Positions 25,960 to 35,747 are shown, counted from the first letter of the stretch. The stretch: DNA of 64,000 bases from Spirosoma spitsbergense DSM 19989 (GCF_000374085.1 NZ_KB893581.1:62001-126000), one strand, 5' to 3'. Notes: generated from the sequence alone by a model not told the origin. Numbers and translations: made by a program.

Positions 25960-26011
25960 TCGTTGGTTTGAAAGGCTTGTCAATAAGCCTGTTGTGTGTA
26001 AGTAAAGATAC

Positions 26012-26047
26012 GAAAAACCCACGACTTTTTTCCGTAAAGTGTGGGTT
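26012..26047 (-). terminator. Intrinsic terminator after the transglycosylase gene
   Basis: On the minus strand a stem of 10 pairs with one bulge (arms at 26016-26028 and 26036-26047) is followed by five T. It lies between the MltD-like gene and ruvA, so ruvA should have its own promoter. Confidence 0.75.
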
Positions 26048-26099
26048 CCGTTTTATATGAATATCTGGTTAATCTAGGCGGTCATTGATCAGGATATCA

Positions 26100-27644
26100 C
26101 TAGCCAACAATCAATTTCTGCCCCGGGCGGAGTTCATCGCTTTTGATATGGTTCATCTTCTTAAGCTGTTCGATGGTCAGATCATACCGGCGAACGATGT
26201 TCCAGAGTGTATCACCACGCTGCACCTGATGATAGCGCGGTTTGTATTGTTTGGCCTTTACCGCAACTTCCTTCTTTTTGGTCGTTTGTTCTTTACGCTC
26301 ATTCGCCAGCCGTTCGGACCGGGCTTCGGCCTCTCCCCCAATAACCAGTTCCTGTCCCGGCTGAATGGTCGTGGAACTTAATTGATTCCACCGTTTGAGA
26401 TCGTTCATATCAACCTCATAGCGGTCGGCAATATCGCCGAGGTTATCTCCTTTTCTGACCGTGTACGTTTGCCAGCGGGAGGACTTGCGGCTCACGACCG
26501 GTCTGACTTCCTCTTCGTCATCGTTGTTATCGGTATCCGATGAGGCCAGAATCGCTTCTTCCATTCGTGCATTGGCCAACGGGTTCTGGTTAAGCGACGT
26601 CCACACACCCATCGAATCGATCCCGTAGCGAACATCTTCGGCATGGGCCAGCAGAACATGCTCCATTTGATAGGGTAGCCGACTGGCCGAATCCATGATG
26701 GCCCGGCGATTGGTCGCAAAGTAATTATACTGCTGACGGGGAATTCGCAAAGGATACCGGTTTATGTAATCAGGCAGAATAGTGGTTGTAATGGCCGGGT
26801 TCATTTTCTTCAGATCGGCCAGTGGCATTGTACTGTGTTTGGCAAACGTTTCGAGGTTGAAGTAGCCCGTTATCTGAATGGTGTCGTGCGGAATGGGGTA
26901 CTCATATTTTTGGGCCACGATGTCGTGTTCGTTCGCATAGTTCATCATGTAAGTGAACGTAACGAACAGCGGCACATAGCCACGGGTTTCCTTGGGGAGA
27001 GCATCGTAAATGGTATAGAATGAATCTCCTCCAGTACGACGCATGGCCCGTTTTACGGCACCCGGTCCGCAGTTGTAAGCGGCCATAGCCAGTTCCCAGT
27101 CTTCAAAAATGTTGTACAAATCCCGCAGGTATTTACAGGCGGCTTCGGTGGCTTTTACCGGGTCCATCCGCTCGTCAATGTAGTCATCCTGATACAGGTG
27201 TAACTCGCGTCCGGTACCGGGCATAAACTGCCAGAGCCCACCGGCCCCCGACCGGGAAACAGCCCGTGGCTCCAGAGCCGACTCGACAATGGACAGGTAT
27301 TTCAATTCATCAGGTAAGCCATATTCTTTTAGGAATCGCTCGTATAGTGGAAAGAAGAGGGGTATACGCTCCAGCATGGTTTGGGCGTAAGCAGGTCGAC
27401 GAAAAACGAAGAGGTCGATATAGCCCTGAACAGCCGTATGGTAATTCAGCGGAATGGTTTTCTGCAGTTTTACCAGTCGCTCGCGAATTAAACTATCAGG
27501 AACACTGGTCACCAATACCACCGTATCCTTACTAACAATTGTAGTGTCCTTTTGAATCGTAGTCTCGGCGCGGGATACAGTTACCATTCCCACTACCACA
27601 CTCATCAGCCCCAATGTAAACAGGCTACGGTTCAGGTAAGTCAT
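26100..27644 (-). CDS. Membrane-bound-type lytic murein transglycosylase, MltD-like, with two LysM domains
   Basis: 514 residues with an N-terminal signal peptide (about 1-26). The SLT catalytic domain is at about 95-250, with the catalytic glutamate E121 in YLSIVESALEP, then the GLWQFMPGTG motif and MAAYNCGPGAVKRAM. A linker follows, then LysM domains at about 393-437 (YTVRKGDNLGDIADRYEVD) and 470-514 (HQVQRGDTLWNIVRRYDLT), which bind peptidoglycan glycan strands. The enzyme cleaves the MurNAc-GlcNAc bond with formation of 1,6-anhydro ends in cell-wall remodelling. The acidic stretch DTDNNDDEEE lies in the linker. No lipobox is seen, so it is probably periplasmic rather than lipid-anchored. 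Confidence 0.93.
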   Translation of the reverse strand: MTYLNRSLFTLGLMSVVVGMVTVSRAETTIQKDTTIVSKDTVVLVTSVPDSLIRERLVKLQKTIPLNYHTAVQGYIDLFVFRRPAYAQTMLERIPLFFPLYERFLKEYGLPDELKYLSIVESALEPRAVSRSGAGGLWQFMPGTGRELHLYQDDYIDERMDPVKATEAACKYLRDLYNIFEDWELAMAAYNCGPGAVKRAMRRTGGDSFYTIYDALPKETRGYVPLFVTFTYMMNYANEHDIVAQKYEYPIPHDTIQITGYFNLETFAKHSTMPLADLKKMNPAITTTILPDYINRYPLRIPRQQYNYFATNRRAIMDSASRLPYQMEHVLLAHAEDVRYGIDSMGVWTSLNQNPLANARMEEAILASSDTDNNDDEEEVRPVVSRKSSRWQTYTVRKGDNLGDIADRYEVDMNDLKRWNQLSSTTIQPGQELVIGGEAEARSERLANERKEQTTKKKEVAVKAKQYKPRYHQVQRGDTLWNIVRRYDLTIEQLKKMNHIKSDELRPGQKLIVG

Positions 27645-27707
27645 ACTAAATTATGGGTTTATGTACGATTTTATAATCATGCTATCCGCCTTCCTCCTTG
27701 TGGTGCG

Positions 27708-29147
27708 TCACGACAACTGCTGCAATAACTTTGCCATAGCAACAAGTTTTCCTTCGGCAAAAGCCGGAGCCATAAGTTGCAATCCAATGGGCAAACCATT
27801 GGAGTCGGTCCCATTGGGAATCGATAGGGCCGGGTATCCTATTACATTAGCCTGTACCGTAAAAATGTCAGCCAGGTACATTTGTAGCGGGTCGTCGGTT
27901 TTCTCCCCCAGCAGAAACGCCGTTGTGGGCGTAGTAGGCGAGAGTAAAAAATCATACTGCTCAAACAGGCGTTCGGCTTCGTCCCGAATTAATCGTCGTA
28001 CCTGCTGCGCTTTCGTGTAATACGCATCGTAGTAGCTGGCACTCAGTACAAACGTACCCAGCAAAATCCGCCGACGTACCTCCTTTCCAAACCCTTCTGT
28101 GCGGCTTTTTTTGTACAACGACAAAAGATCCATTACCGGTGTATCATTCGATGGTTTACTTCTGTACCCATACCGTACGCCATCAAAACGAGACAGATTA
28201 GATGAGGCTTCGGCAGTAGTTAGAATGTAGTATGTTGGCAATAGATAATCTAAAAGGGAAATATCAACGGGTTCTACCACATGCCCTGCTGCTTTGAGGG
28301 CATCTATTTTGCGCTGGGTAGCTTCCCGGATGGATTTATCGACGCCCTCACTTGCCACGCCATCCTGTAAATAAGCAATTCGAAGGGGGGTGTCTGGCAG
28401 CATACTTTTTGAATAAACCGCAACGGATTGGCTTGATACAGTGCTGTCGAATTCATCGGGACCAGCCATGATTTCGAGCAGCAGAGCAGCATCATCGACC
28501 GTGTTGGCAATGGGTCCAATGCAATCGAAGGAAGAGGCATAGGCAATCAAACCCCAGCGGCTGATACGCCCGTAGGTAGGTTTCAGTCCTACTACACCAC
28601 AGAAAGCGGCTGGCTGCCGAACAGACCCGCCCGTATCGGAACCAATACTGGCCAGACAAAGCCCTGCCTGTACTGCCACTGCCGACCCACCACTCGAACC
28701 GCCGGGTACCCGGCTCGTATCGGCAGCGTTCCGAACAGGTCCGAATGATGAGTTTTCATTGGACGAGCCCATGGCAAACTCGTCGCAGTTTTGACGGCCA
28801 ATAATAATGACATCCTCCTCCAGCAGTCGTTGCACAGCGGTAGCTGTATACTGGGCAGTGAAGGTATCCAATATTTTACTTCCGGCCCGAACGCTGTGCC
28901 CGGCGTAACTCAATACGTCTTTCAGGCCAATGACCATACCCCCCAACCGCCCGGCCGTGCCGGACGCCAGTTTTTGGTCGATGATATCTGCCTGCGTCAG
29001 GCTTTCATCGGCATAAACTTCCGTAAAAACATTAAGATGTTGATTTTCCCGGATTCGGGCGAGGTATTGCTCCACCAACAGGCGGCAGGTGATAATGCCT
29101 GCTTTGAGATCAGACTGAATGGAAGTATAGCTACGGTAAGGAGACAC
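27708..29147 (-). CDS. gatA: Asp-tRNA(Asn)/Glu-tRNA(Gln) amidotransferase subunit A
   Basis: 479 residues, the usual GatA length. The amidase-signature Ser-Ser-Lys triad is K76 (VIGLKDVLS), S151 (VPGGSSGGSAVAV) and the nucleophile S175 (GSDTGGSVRQPA). GatA hydrolyses glutamine and passes ammonia to GatB, which converts misacylated Glu-tRNA(Gln) or Asp-tRNA(Asn). The conserved GLKPTYGRISRWGLIAYASS segment favours GatA over other amidases. gatB and gatC are not in the window, as is common in this phylum. Upstream lies an unusual array of 7-bp repeats. Confidence 0.95.
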   Translation of the reverse strand: MSPYRSYTSIQSDLKAGIITCRLLVEQYLARIRENQHLNVFTEVYADESLTQADIIDQKLASGTAGRLGGMVIGLKDVLSYAGHSVRAGSKILDTFTAQYTATAVQRLLEEDVIIIGRQNCDEFAMGSSNENSSFGPVRNAADTSRVPGGSSGGSAVAVQAGLCLASIGSDTGGSVRQPAAFCGVVGLKPTYGRISRWGLIAYASSFDCIGPIANTVDDAALLLEIMAGPDEFDSTVSSQSVAVYSKSMLPDTPLRIAYLQDGVASEGVDKSIREATQRKIDALKAAGHVVEPVDISLLDYLLPTYYILTTAEASSNLSRFDGVRYGYRSKPSNDTPVMDLLSLYKKSRTEGFGKEVRRRILLGTFVLSASYYDAYYTKAQQVRRLIRDEAERLFEQYDFLLSPTTPTTAFLLGEKTDDPLQMYLADIFTVQANVIGYPALSIPNGTDSNGLPIGLQLMAPAFAEGKLVAMAKLLQQLS

Positions 29148-29153
29148 AAGGCA

Positions 29154-29256
29154 AAAATTTATGGTTTGTAGTTTATCGTTTGTAATTTATGGTTAGCTAA
29201 CGCATCAGCCAACTATAAACCATAAACCGTAAACTATAGACCATGTACCATAAACT
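29154..29256. repeat. Inverted arrays of degenerate 7-bp repeats
   Basis: Five or six units of the type ATGGTTT occur at 29154-29195, and seven units of the complementary type ATAAACC at 29208-29256, all in strict 7-base phase, separated by a 12-base spacer. The two arrays can pair to form a long hairpin. They lie between gatA and the tatA terminator. A similar structure with a different unit is found at 49873-49962. Confidence 0.8.
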
Positions 29257-29264
29257 AATAAAAA

Positions 29265-29306
29265 CAGACAATCAGGCGGCTCTGAATAGAACCGCCTGAT
29301 TGTCTG
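29265..29306 (-). terminator. Intrinsic terminator after tatA
   Basis: A perfect 15-bp stem (CAGACAATCAGGCGG at 29265-29279 with its complement at 29292-29306), a 12-base loop and TTTT on the minus strand after the stem. It ends the leftward tatA transcript. Confidence 0.85.
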
Positions 29307-29322
29307 CTGACTATCATTTATA

Positions 29323-29523
29323 TTACTTGTCTTCTTTCAGGCTATCCTCAATGTTCTCGCGAACATCTTTGGTAGCATCTTTAAACTCTTTAATGCCTTT
29401 ACCCAGGCCACGTGCCAGTTCAGGGATTTTCTTAGCGCCGAACAGCAGGAGCAGGGCGAGGAAAATGAGGATCATTTCCTGGCCGCCCAAACCCATAATT
29501 GCAAAAATGGTTGCCGAAATCAT
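29323..29523 (-). CDS. tatA: Sec-independent protein translocase TatA
   Basis: 66 residues. A short N-terminal membrane helix (about 5-25) is followed by the FGAKKIPELARGLGKGIKEF motif that marks the TatA/TatE amphipathic helix, then an acidic charged tail (ENIEDSLKEDK). TatA oligomers form the path for folded proteins with twin-arginine signals. tatC is not in the window. The small size and lack of a longer tail favour TatA over TatB. Confidence 0.95.
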   Translation of the reverse strand: MISATIFAIMGLGGQEMILIFLALLLLFGAKKIPELARGLGKGIKEFKDATKDVRENIEDSLKEDK

Positions 29524-29727
29524 ATCTTCTGTGATTTGAATGTATGCAAAATTAACAAAACTCTCTTGTACAATCTATTAAACCTTAGTGAAACTTACGC
29601 ACTAACCAGCCCTTTAGTTTTAGGTCTATCCGTTAAAGTTTCTAAACTTCGCTTCGGGACCACCGCCGTTCTTCTATAATGGAAACAACTCCTAAGCGGT
29701 AAAAATCAAAGCAAAAAAAGGTAGAAA

Positions 29728-30189
29728 TCAACCAATTTTTATGGTTTCCATCCGTTTGGGAGCTGTCTGATGTTGGCTAGCCATAGAATATTCCCATTGC
29801 CGGAATTTCTCAATATCATCCTTTATACCACTAAATAACCACAACATCAGGGCAATATCATCACTAAGGCCCACTATGGGTAAAAAGTCAGGTAAAATAT
29901 CGATAGGTGACACAAAATAGATCAATACCGCAATAATCCGGAGCAGTGTTTTCCAGGGCAATTCCCTATATTCTCCAGATGCATATGCTCTCACCAAACG
30001 TGACACAACGCCTAACTGGTCCCGAAATGTAGCAAAATTGGCACCCGATAAGCTACCACTTTTAGCCAGCGCTTCCCGAACTAATTCAAAGAGGCTTCGT
30101 TTATCGCGGGCATAACGAGCAGCCCCCGCATTCGCTTTCTTGAAGAAAATTGAGGACAAAATTCGCGTTATCAGACTTTTGTTTTTCAT
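29728..30189 (-). CDS. YkvA family protein (DUF1232)
   Basis: 153 residues. Residues about 85-130 carry the DUF1232 signature: IIAVLIYFVSPIDILPDFLP followed by IVGLSDDIALMLWLF, a hydrophobic pair of segments around the PIDILPD motif. The N-terminal half is basic and helical. The family is membrane-associated with no established biochemical role. It stands alone between tatA and mdh, with about 200 bases free on each side. Confidence 0.88.
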   Translation of the reverse strand: MKNKSLITRILSSIFFKKANAGAARYARDKRSLFELVREALAKSGSLSGANFATFRDQLGVVSRLVRAYASGEYRELPWKTLLRIIAVLIYFVSPIDILPDFLPIVGLSDDIALMLWLFSGIKDDIEKFRQWEYSMASQHQTAPKRMETIKIG

Positions 30190-30318
30190 TGAATTTATCG
30201 GCTGACAGACTACTTAACGTTCCACTAAAGTAGTCAGGAGTCACTATCTAACCGTTTATCTGCTACTTAATGGATAAACTATTAATCAACCCCATAAGTT
30301 TTATTCTGGCTAGATTGG

Positions 30319-30346
30319 TTTGTCTTAAATGAGGGCAGTACTTTTG
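30319..30346 (+). promoter_or_regulatory. Candidate promoter of mdh
   Basis: TTTG at 30319-30322 and TACTTTTG at 30339-30346 (consensus TAnnTTTG) with a 16-base spacer, 35 bases before the mdh start codon. Confidence 0.6.
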
Positions 30347-30381
30347 CGACTGCTTGTTAATCCTATAATTCTGAATACTAT

Positions 30382-31323
30382 ATGAAAGTTACTGTAGTAG
30401 GCGCCGGGGCCGTTGGAGCCACTTGTGCCGATAACATCGCCCGCCGGGAACTCGCCCACGAAGTTGTTCTTCTGGACATTAAAGAAGGTATCAGCGAAGG
30501 CAAATCACTGGATATGCTACAGGCATCCACCCTGCTCGACTGCGATATCAAACTAACCGGTTCTACCAATGATTACGAAAAAACCGCTGGTTCGGATGTA
30601 GTTGTTATCACGTCGGGCCTGCCGCGCAAGCCGGGCATGACCCGCGAAGATTTGATTGGTATCAATGCAGGGATCGTGAAGGGAGTTACGGAAAACATTC
30701 TGAAACACTCGCCCGATGCTATTTTTATTATCATCTCGAACCCGATGGATACGATGACGTATCTGGCGTTGAAATCATCGGGACTTCCAAAAAATCGGGT
30801 AATTGGTTTGGGTGGTGCCCTGGATTCGGCCCGCTTCAAAACGTACCTGTCGCTGGCAATGAAATGCTCATCGAATGATTTACAGGCTTCGGTTATCGGC
30901 GGTCATGGCGACACGACGATGATTCCACTTACTCGGCTGGCTACCAAAGCGGGCGTACCCGTCAGTAACTTTCTGGACGATGAGACGCTGAAAAAAGTTG
31001 CTGCCGATACAATGGTGGGTGGCGCAACACTAACAGGTCTGATTGGTACCTCCGCCTGGTACGCACCGGGTGCCGCTGGTGCCTATATGGTGGAAGCCAT
31101 CGTTCGCGACCAGAAGCGGGTAATTCCATCCTGCGTATTGCTCGAAGGCGAATACGGTCAGTCGGATATTTGCATGGGCGTTCCGGTCGTATTGGGCCGC
31201 AACGGCTGGGAAGAAATTATTGACTATAAACTCAACGACGAAGAGCAGGCTGCTTTCAACAAGTCAGCCGATGCGGTCCGGAACATGAACAACGTGTTGA
31301 GTACCCTGAACATTGGTGTGTAG
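30382..31323 (+). CDS. mdh: Malate dehydrogenase (NAD-dependent, LDH-like type)
   Basis: 313 residues. The nucleotide-binding GAGAVG (7-12) and the acidic residue in VVLLDI (NAD preference) are present. Substrate-binding arginines lie in LPRKPGMTREDL (R81 and R87 region), and the catalytic His is H175 in GGHGDTTMIPL. The enzyme interconverts malate and oxaloacetate in the citric acid cycle. The arginine at the specificity loop argues for malate rather than lactate. A promoter of the Bacteroidota type precedes it and a strong terminator follows. Confidence 0.97.
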   Translation: MKVTVVGAGAVGATCADNIARRELAHEVVLLDIKEGISEGKSLDMLQASTLLDCDIKLTGSTNDYEKTAGSDVVVITSGLPRKPGMTREDLIGINAGIVKGVTENILKHSPDAIFIIISNPMDTMTYLALKSSGLPKNRVIGLGGALDSARFKTYLSLAMKCSSNDLQASVIGGHGDTTMIPLTRLATKAGVPVSNFLDDETLKKVAADTMVGGATLTGLIGTSAWYAPGAAGAYMVEAIVRDQKRVIPSCVLLEGEYGQSDICMGVPVVLGRNGWEEIIDYKLNDEEQAAFNKSADAVRNMNNVLSTLNIGV

Positions 31324-31352
31324 TTTTTGAGTAAGTTGTTGGTCTAGAAATT

Positions 31353-31386
31353 AAAATCCCCGCCAGGCTTATGGCGGGGATTTTTT
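31353..31386. terminator. Bidirectional intrinsic terminator after mdh
   Basis: A perfect 13-bp stem (AAAATCCCCGCCA at 31353-31365 with 31372-31384) and six T after it. A-run on the other side, so it can also end the facing zincin gene. Confidence 0.9.
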
Positions 31387-31397
31387 GTAGGTATCAT

Positions 31398-33860
31398 TTA
31401 TCGCCAGTCGCAAGCAGGTGCCAGCCATTCCTGACCCGGATCAATCGGCATCCCATCGGGAGGAGCCTGCGGGCTTGTTGGCCGAACATCGTCAACATTA
31501 CCCTCAGCCCGACGAAGCTGATCGAGCGCAAACAGGTGATGGGCCGCTACTTTCGGATTGGCAGCTGCCGCATTGAGCTTACCCTTCAACTGGTTAAGCT
31601 TTAACCCGGCAATTGCCCGCCCCTGCGGTGTTATCTCCGTATTGTTAGCCACGTCGATAAGTTTTTGCAACAGCAATTTATCCGTCAACATTTTCACCTC
31701 TGCCTGATAACTGTCGGCAGGTTCGGCTTTATACCAGGTAGCTGTTAGTAATTGATCCAGCATCGACTCAAGGCTAAGCTGAGCCGGATCGAGCGCCGAT
31801 TGAACGACCAGCCGACTGACCCGTTCCGGATTTAATAACATCTGAATCGTCATACCGGCAGCAGCTTCAGGTGCCGCCATTGGATCAAAAGATAACCCGG
31901 TCCGACGTTTGAAAACTTCCCGAGGATTTGGATTATAGCGAAATGGGTGGGGCGGAATTAATGCTACTATCGATTTAGGAAGTGCCAGAAAAGCAGGGTC
32001 AATAGTAGCCATCAGCGCACTCAACGCCCGTTTTTGCTCCTGAACCGGAACCGTCGACATTACGGGCTGGCCGTCGCCCCGAAGCGCATTTGTGTAGACT
32101 TGTCCGGCTACCACTTTAGCCGCTGCTTCTACCTGATAGCGATGAAACATGTACATCGGCACCAGTACCTCTTCAAGTGTAGCCATTGGCATTCCCATCG
32201 GAATTTTCTTTTCCGTAAAGTTGGCCAACGCCACCCGCCGAACATCCGATACGCGCTTTAACTCGTCAACGGCATCGGCCCCGTTATCCCACAGATGGGT
32301 ACCGGGATGGACCGAACCTTCCGGTCGCGCATCTTTATCGGTTAGGAAGGTTAAACCCGCCTTGTGCATATCCGTTACGATCTTGTTTAAGGCTGATTTT
32401 TCATCTACTCCAGCCGGGAACTGCTCATACCCATAGCGAATGCTCCATTTATCGTAAGTACCAATTCCTTTGGCATACGCATCACTCAGGTCGATGCTGT
32501 TTCCTTTCACTTTGACCAGCATCGTCGGGTAATCCATAACGGATGCCCTATCCTGCGTACTGGAAATGTAATTATGAGGCAAACCAAGGGTGTGACCTAC
32601 TTCATGAGCCGCCAGTTGCCGAAGCCGTTCAATGGACATTTGCATCATTGGGTCCGACGAAGGAGCGGCTCCGCTGCTGTAGTCGCCTGCTAATCCCTGC
32701 GCAATAAGATAATCCTGCCGAACCCGCAGCGAGCCGAGGGTAACTTTCCCCTTAATGATTTCGCCCGTGCGCGGATCATTAATACTACCCCCGTAACTCC
32801 AGCCCCGCGTGGAACGGTGTACCCATTGCACCAGATTATACCGAATATCCATCGGATCAGCATCGGCCGGGAGCAGTTTAACCTGAAAGGCATCTTTGTA
32901 ACCAGCCGCTTCGAATGCCTGATTCCACCAGGCAGTACCTTCCATCAAAGCAGATCGGATCGGTTCGGGAGTACCCGGATCAATGTAATACACAATGGGT
33001 TTTACCGCTTCACTCACAGCGGCCGATGGGTCTTTTTTCTCCAGCCGGTGCCGCGAGATGTACCGCTTCATGATGGGTTGACTAACGGGCGTCGCATAAT
33101 CGAAGTACTCAATGCCCCCGTACCCGATACGTGGGTCGAACAGGCGGGGTTTGTAGTTATTGTCCGGAAGCTGAACAAATGAATGGTGCTGATGCACGGT
33201 AATGGCCGTAGGCGTAGGCACCACATCGCGCAGAAAAGTACCGGGATTATCGCCCGTCAGGGTAATAATCGTTTCAAATTCTGTATTCTGCGGGAAGGCT
33301 TTGGTACGAGGCAGGTACATGGCACTGCGCGTCGGGTCGAATTTAAACGTACCCTGCTTAGTACGGGCAATGGCCTGCACAGCCCCAACGGCATCCTGCA
33401 TCAAGAATGGGGTGAGGTCAACTAATACACTACCTTTATCTTCGGCTACAATCTCGAAACCGGCATGAACCGACTTAGCAAACGATTCTTCAACCGCCTG
33501 GCGCTCAAGTGGGTCGTTACTGATAGCCCGATACGCGTAGTTAGGTTCCAGCATCAGTACTTTGTTACCGCTACGCTGAAATTTCACGATATGTTCCTGC
33601 CCTAACCGGCCACGGTCAAGCCCGATATCATTGGAGCCAACGCCTTCTGCCAGCGTCGGATAGTATAGTAGTTCGGTATCAAGGGAGGATATTTCCAGCC
33701 AGATTTTACCTTTTTTAGCATCCCAGTAATAGGTCATAAAACCGGGATTGCGTTCCATACCCGACGTGAAGGCCGCAATGCTACCGGCAGGGGCAGGCTG
33801 AGCAAGTAGAAGTTTAGTAGAGAGAAGTAAGCAGAGAAGTGTAAATACGTGTTTTTGCAT
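31398..33860 (-). CDS. Secreted zinc-dependent metalloprotease (DUF5117/DUF4953 family)
   Basis: 820 residues with a signal peptide (about 1-20, ending LLLAQ). The N-terminal DUF5117 region covers about 60-270. The zincin domain has HEVGHTLGLPHN at about 419, the extended HExxHxxGxxH motif of metzincins, with a following conserved region (ASVMDYPTM) that resembles the Met-turn. The C-terminal DUF4953 region covers the rest. It should act in the periplasm or outside the cell; the natural substrate is unknown. The gene is monocistronic, with divergent M28 peptidase upstream, so the two peptidases share a 171-base promoter region. Confidence 0.9.
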   Translation of the reverse strand: MQKHVFTLLCLLLSTKLLLAQPAPAGSIAAFTSGMERNPGFMTYYWDAKKGKIWLEISSLDTELLYYPTLAEGVGSNDIGLDRGRLGQEHIVKFQRSGNKVLMLEPNYAYRAISNDPLERQAVEESFAKSVHAGFEIVAEDKGSVLVDLTPFLMQDAVGAVQAIARTKQGTFKFDPTRSAMYLPRTKAFPQNTEFETIITLTGDNPGTFLRDVVPTPTAITVHQHHSFVQLPDNNYKPRLFDPRIGYGGIEYFDYATPVSQPIMKRYISRHRLEKKDPSAAVSEAVKPIVYYIDPGTPEPIRSALMEGTAWWNQAFEAAGYKDAFQVKLLPADADPMDIRYNLVQWVHRSTRGWSYGGSINDPRTGEIIKGKVTLGSLRVRQDYLIAQGLAGDYSSGAAPSSDPMMQMSIERLRQLAAHEVGHTLGLPHNYISSTQDRASVMDYPTMLVKVKGNSIDLSDAYAKGIGTYDKWSIRYGYEQFPAGVDEKSALNKIVTDMHKAGLTFLTDKDARPEGSVHPGTHLWDNGADAVDELKRVSDVRRVALANFTEKKIPMGMPMATLEEVLVPMYMFHRYQVEAAAKVVAGQVYTNALRGDGQPVMSTVPVQEQKRALSALMATIDPAFLALPKSIVALIPPHPFRYNPNPREVFKRRTGLSFDPMAAPEAAAGMTIQMLLNPERVSRLVVQSALDPAQLSLESMLDQLLTATWYKAEPADSYQAEVKMLTDKLLLQKLIDVANNTEITPQGRAIAGLKLNQLKGKLNAAAANPKVAAHHLFALDQLRRAEGNVDDVRPTSPQAPPDGMPIDPGQEWLAPACDWR

Positions 33861-34031
33861 ATTGAATTGGGTTGTAATTGAGGCTCAAGATACGGCAAAT
33901 GAGTTAATAGTATGATTTCGCCAAACTACTTTGTAGTGGCAGTCATAGAAATCATTATATTCATTGGCGGTTTCGTATAATCGGCAAATATAGCTTACAT
34001 TGTATAGTTAATAGTAACCCCTGCTACTGCG

Positions 34032-35747
34032 TTGAAATACATCCTTATCGTCCTCGTCTTTATTACTCCATTTTTTTATACCCTGGCTCAATCCAATCCG
34101 GAGACCGGCTCATCAATGCCAGTGCCGACAATTCCGGCGGAAGCCCAAAAGGTAGCGAAAGCGGTACAGCCAGCAGCTGTTGAAGCACATATGCGTTATC
34201 TGGCCGATGATAAACTCGAAGGCCGTAAACCCGGTACTCGTGGCTACGAACTGGCCGCTCAGTACATTGAAAAACAATTTCGGACACTTGGCTTCAAGCC
34301 AATGGGCCAGGGTGGAACCTACCGCCAGAAGGTGCCGCTGCGCCGGGCACTAGTGCAGGATGCGGGCAGTTCGATGATTCTGACCCGCCAGAGCAGTGAT
34401 GGGGTAGTTGGTGCGCCAGAACACATGATTTATGGAAAAAACTACATTTTTAGCCCACAATTTAGTCAGGCAACGAGTCAGATGTCTGCTCCGGTTGTAT
34501 TCGTTGGCTTTGGTGTATCAGCTCCAGAGTTGGAGTACGATGATTACGCGAACATTGACGTACAGGGTAAAATTGTAGCCTGCTTCAATGGTGCCCCCAC
34601 ATCATTCCCTTCTAACCAGCGCGCTTATTCAAACTCCGCCAAGCAGGAAGTAGCCGCCAAACACGGAGCTGTAGGAATCATTACGTTCAGTTTACCGAAC
34701 GATATGTTTGCCCGTATCGAATCCAACGCCCCCCGCAACCGACAGGCTACCTACCGCTGGGTCGATTCGAAAGGACAGGTGCAACGAATCTTTCCAACAC
34801 TAAAAGTAATTGCCTCACTGGGTGATTCAACCGCCCGCACGTTATTTGCCGGAGCCGGCAAAACGTTTGATGATGCCCGAATAGCAGCCACCAAGAACCA
34901 GCCTCAGGCATTTCCACTAAACCTGTCGATACAGGCAACCACTCAAACGGAATTGAATGATGACCTGATAGGCGAAAACCTTGTAGGACTTTTACCCGGC
35001 TCCGACCCGGTGCTGAAAAACGAATACGTTGTGTACGTTTCGCACCTTGACCACCTCGGCATTACCAAACCCGTTAAGGGTGATTCCATTAATAACGGCG
35101 CTCACGACAATGCATCAGGCGTGGCAATTAATCTGGAAACCGCCCGACTGTATACGCTACTCCCTAAAGCCCCCCGCCGGTCTATCTTGTTTGTGGCCGT
35201 TACCGCCGAGGAAATGGGATTATTAGGGTCCGATTACTTTGCCAGTAACCCAACTGTGCCGAAAGAAAATATAGTAGCAAATCTTTGTCTCGACATGCCT
35301 TTTTTCTTCCATCCACTACTCGATATTGTACCCTATGGGGTTGAGCATTCCAGTATGGTGGGAGCCGTACGGGCAGCCGCGAAATTTGTGGGCGTCGAGA
35401 TTGCGAAAGACCCCATTCCCGAACAGTCCGTATTCATGCGCTCCGACCATTTCAGTTTTGTGCGGCAGGGCATTCCGGCCATCTACGTCAAAAGCGGCTC
35501 CACTACCGGCGACTCCCGCGATGGAACAAAACTTAACCTGGCCTGGCGGGCGACTACCTACCATACTCCTCAGGATGATATGAATCAACCCTTCGACTGG
35601 AACGCGGCTGGCCGACATGTACAATTACAGTTTCTGATTGGCTATCTAACCGCTCAGGCCGATAACCGTCCCGTCTGGAACGATGGTGACTTTTTCGGGA
35701 CCAAGTTTAAGGAAATATCTCCTGTAGAAACGAATAAAGGGCGTTGA
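34032..35747 (+). CDS. Secreted M28 family metallopeptidase
   Basis: 571 residues starting at a TTG (34032); this is chosen because it opens a perfect signal peptide (MKYILIVLVFITPFFYTLAQ) and no ATG lies in frame nearby. Residues about 125-245 resemble a PA (protease-associated) insert. The M28 catalytic core has the zinc ligands H338 (SHLDHLG) and D359 (AHDNASGVA), and the catalytic and zinc glutamates at 393-394 (TAEEMGLLGS). A further metal ligand is likely in the RSDHFSFVRQGIPAIY segment. M28 enzymes are aminopeptidases or glutaminyl cyclase-like. Secreted, probably for peptide nutrition. Confidence 0.92.
   Translation: MKYILIVLVFITPFFYTLAQSNPETGSSMPVPTIPAEAQKVAKAVQPAAVEAHMRYLADDKLEGRKPGTRGYELAAQYIEKQFRTLGFKPMGQGGTYRQKVPLRRALVQDAGSSMILTRQSSDGVVGAPEHMIYGKNYIFSPQFSQATSQMSAPVVFVGFGVSAPELEYDDYANIDVQGKIVACFNGAPTSFPSNQRAYSNSAKQEVAAKHGAVGIITFSLPNDMFARIESNAPRNRQATYRWVDSKGQVQRIFPTLKVIASLGDSTARTLFAGAGKTFDDARIAATKNQPQAFPLNLSIQATTQTELNDDLIGENLVGLLPGSDPVLKNEYVVYVSHLDHLGITKPVKGDSINNGAHDNASGVAINLETARLYTLLPKAPRRSILFVAVTAEEMGLLGSDYFASNPTVPKENIVANLCLDMPFFFHPLLDIVPYGVEHSSMVGAVRAAAKFVGVEIAKDPIPEQSVFMRSDHFSFVRQGIPAIYVKSGSTTGDSRDGTKLNLAWRATTYHTPQDDMNQPFDWNAAGRHVQLQFLIGYLTAQADNRPVWNDGDFFGTKFKEISPVETNKGR

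Noticed and set aside
29154-29256. The 7-bp arrays as a CRISPR array
   Set aside because: Units are contiguous with no spacers, and the two halves are inverted.
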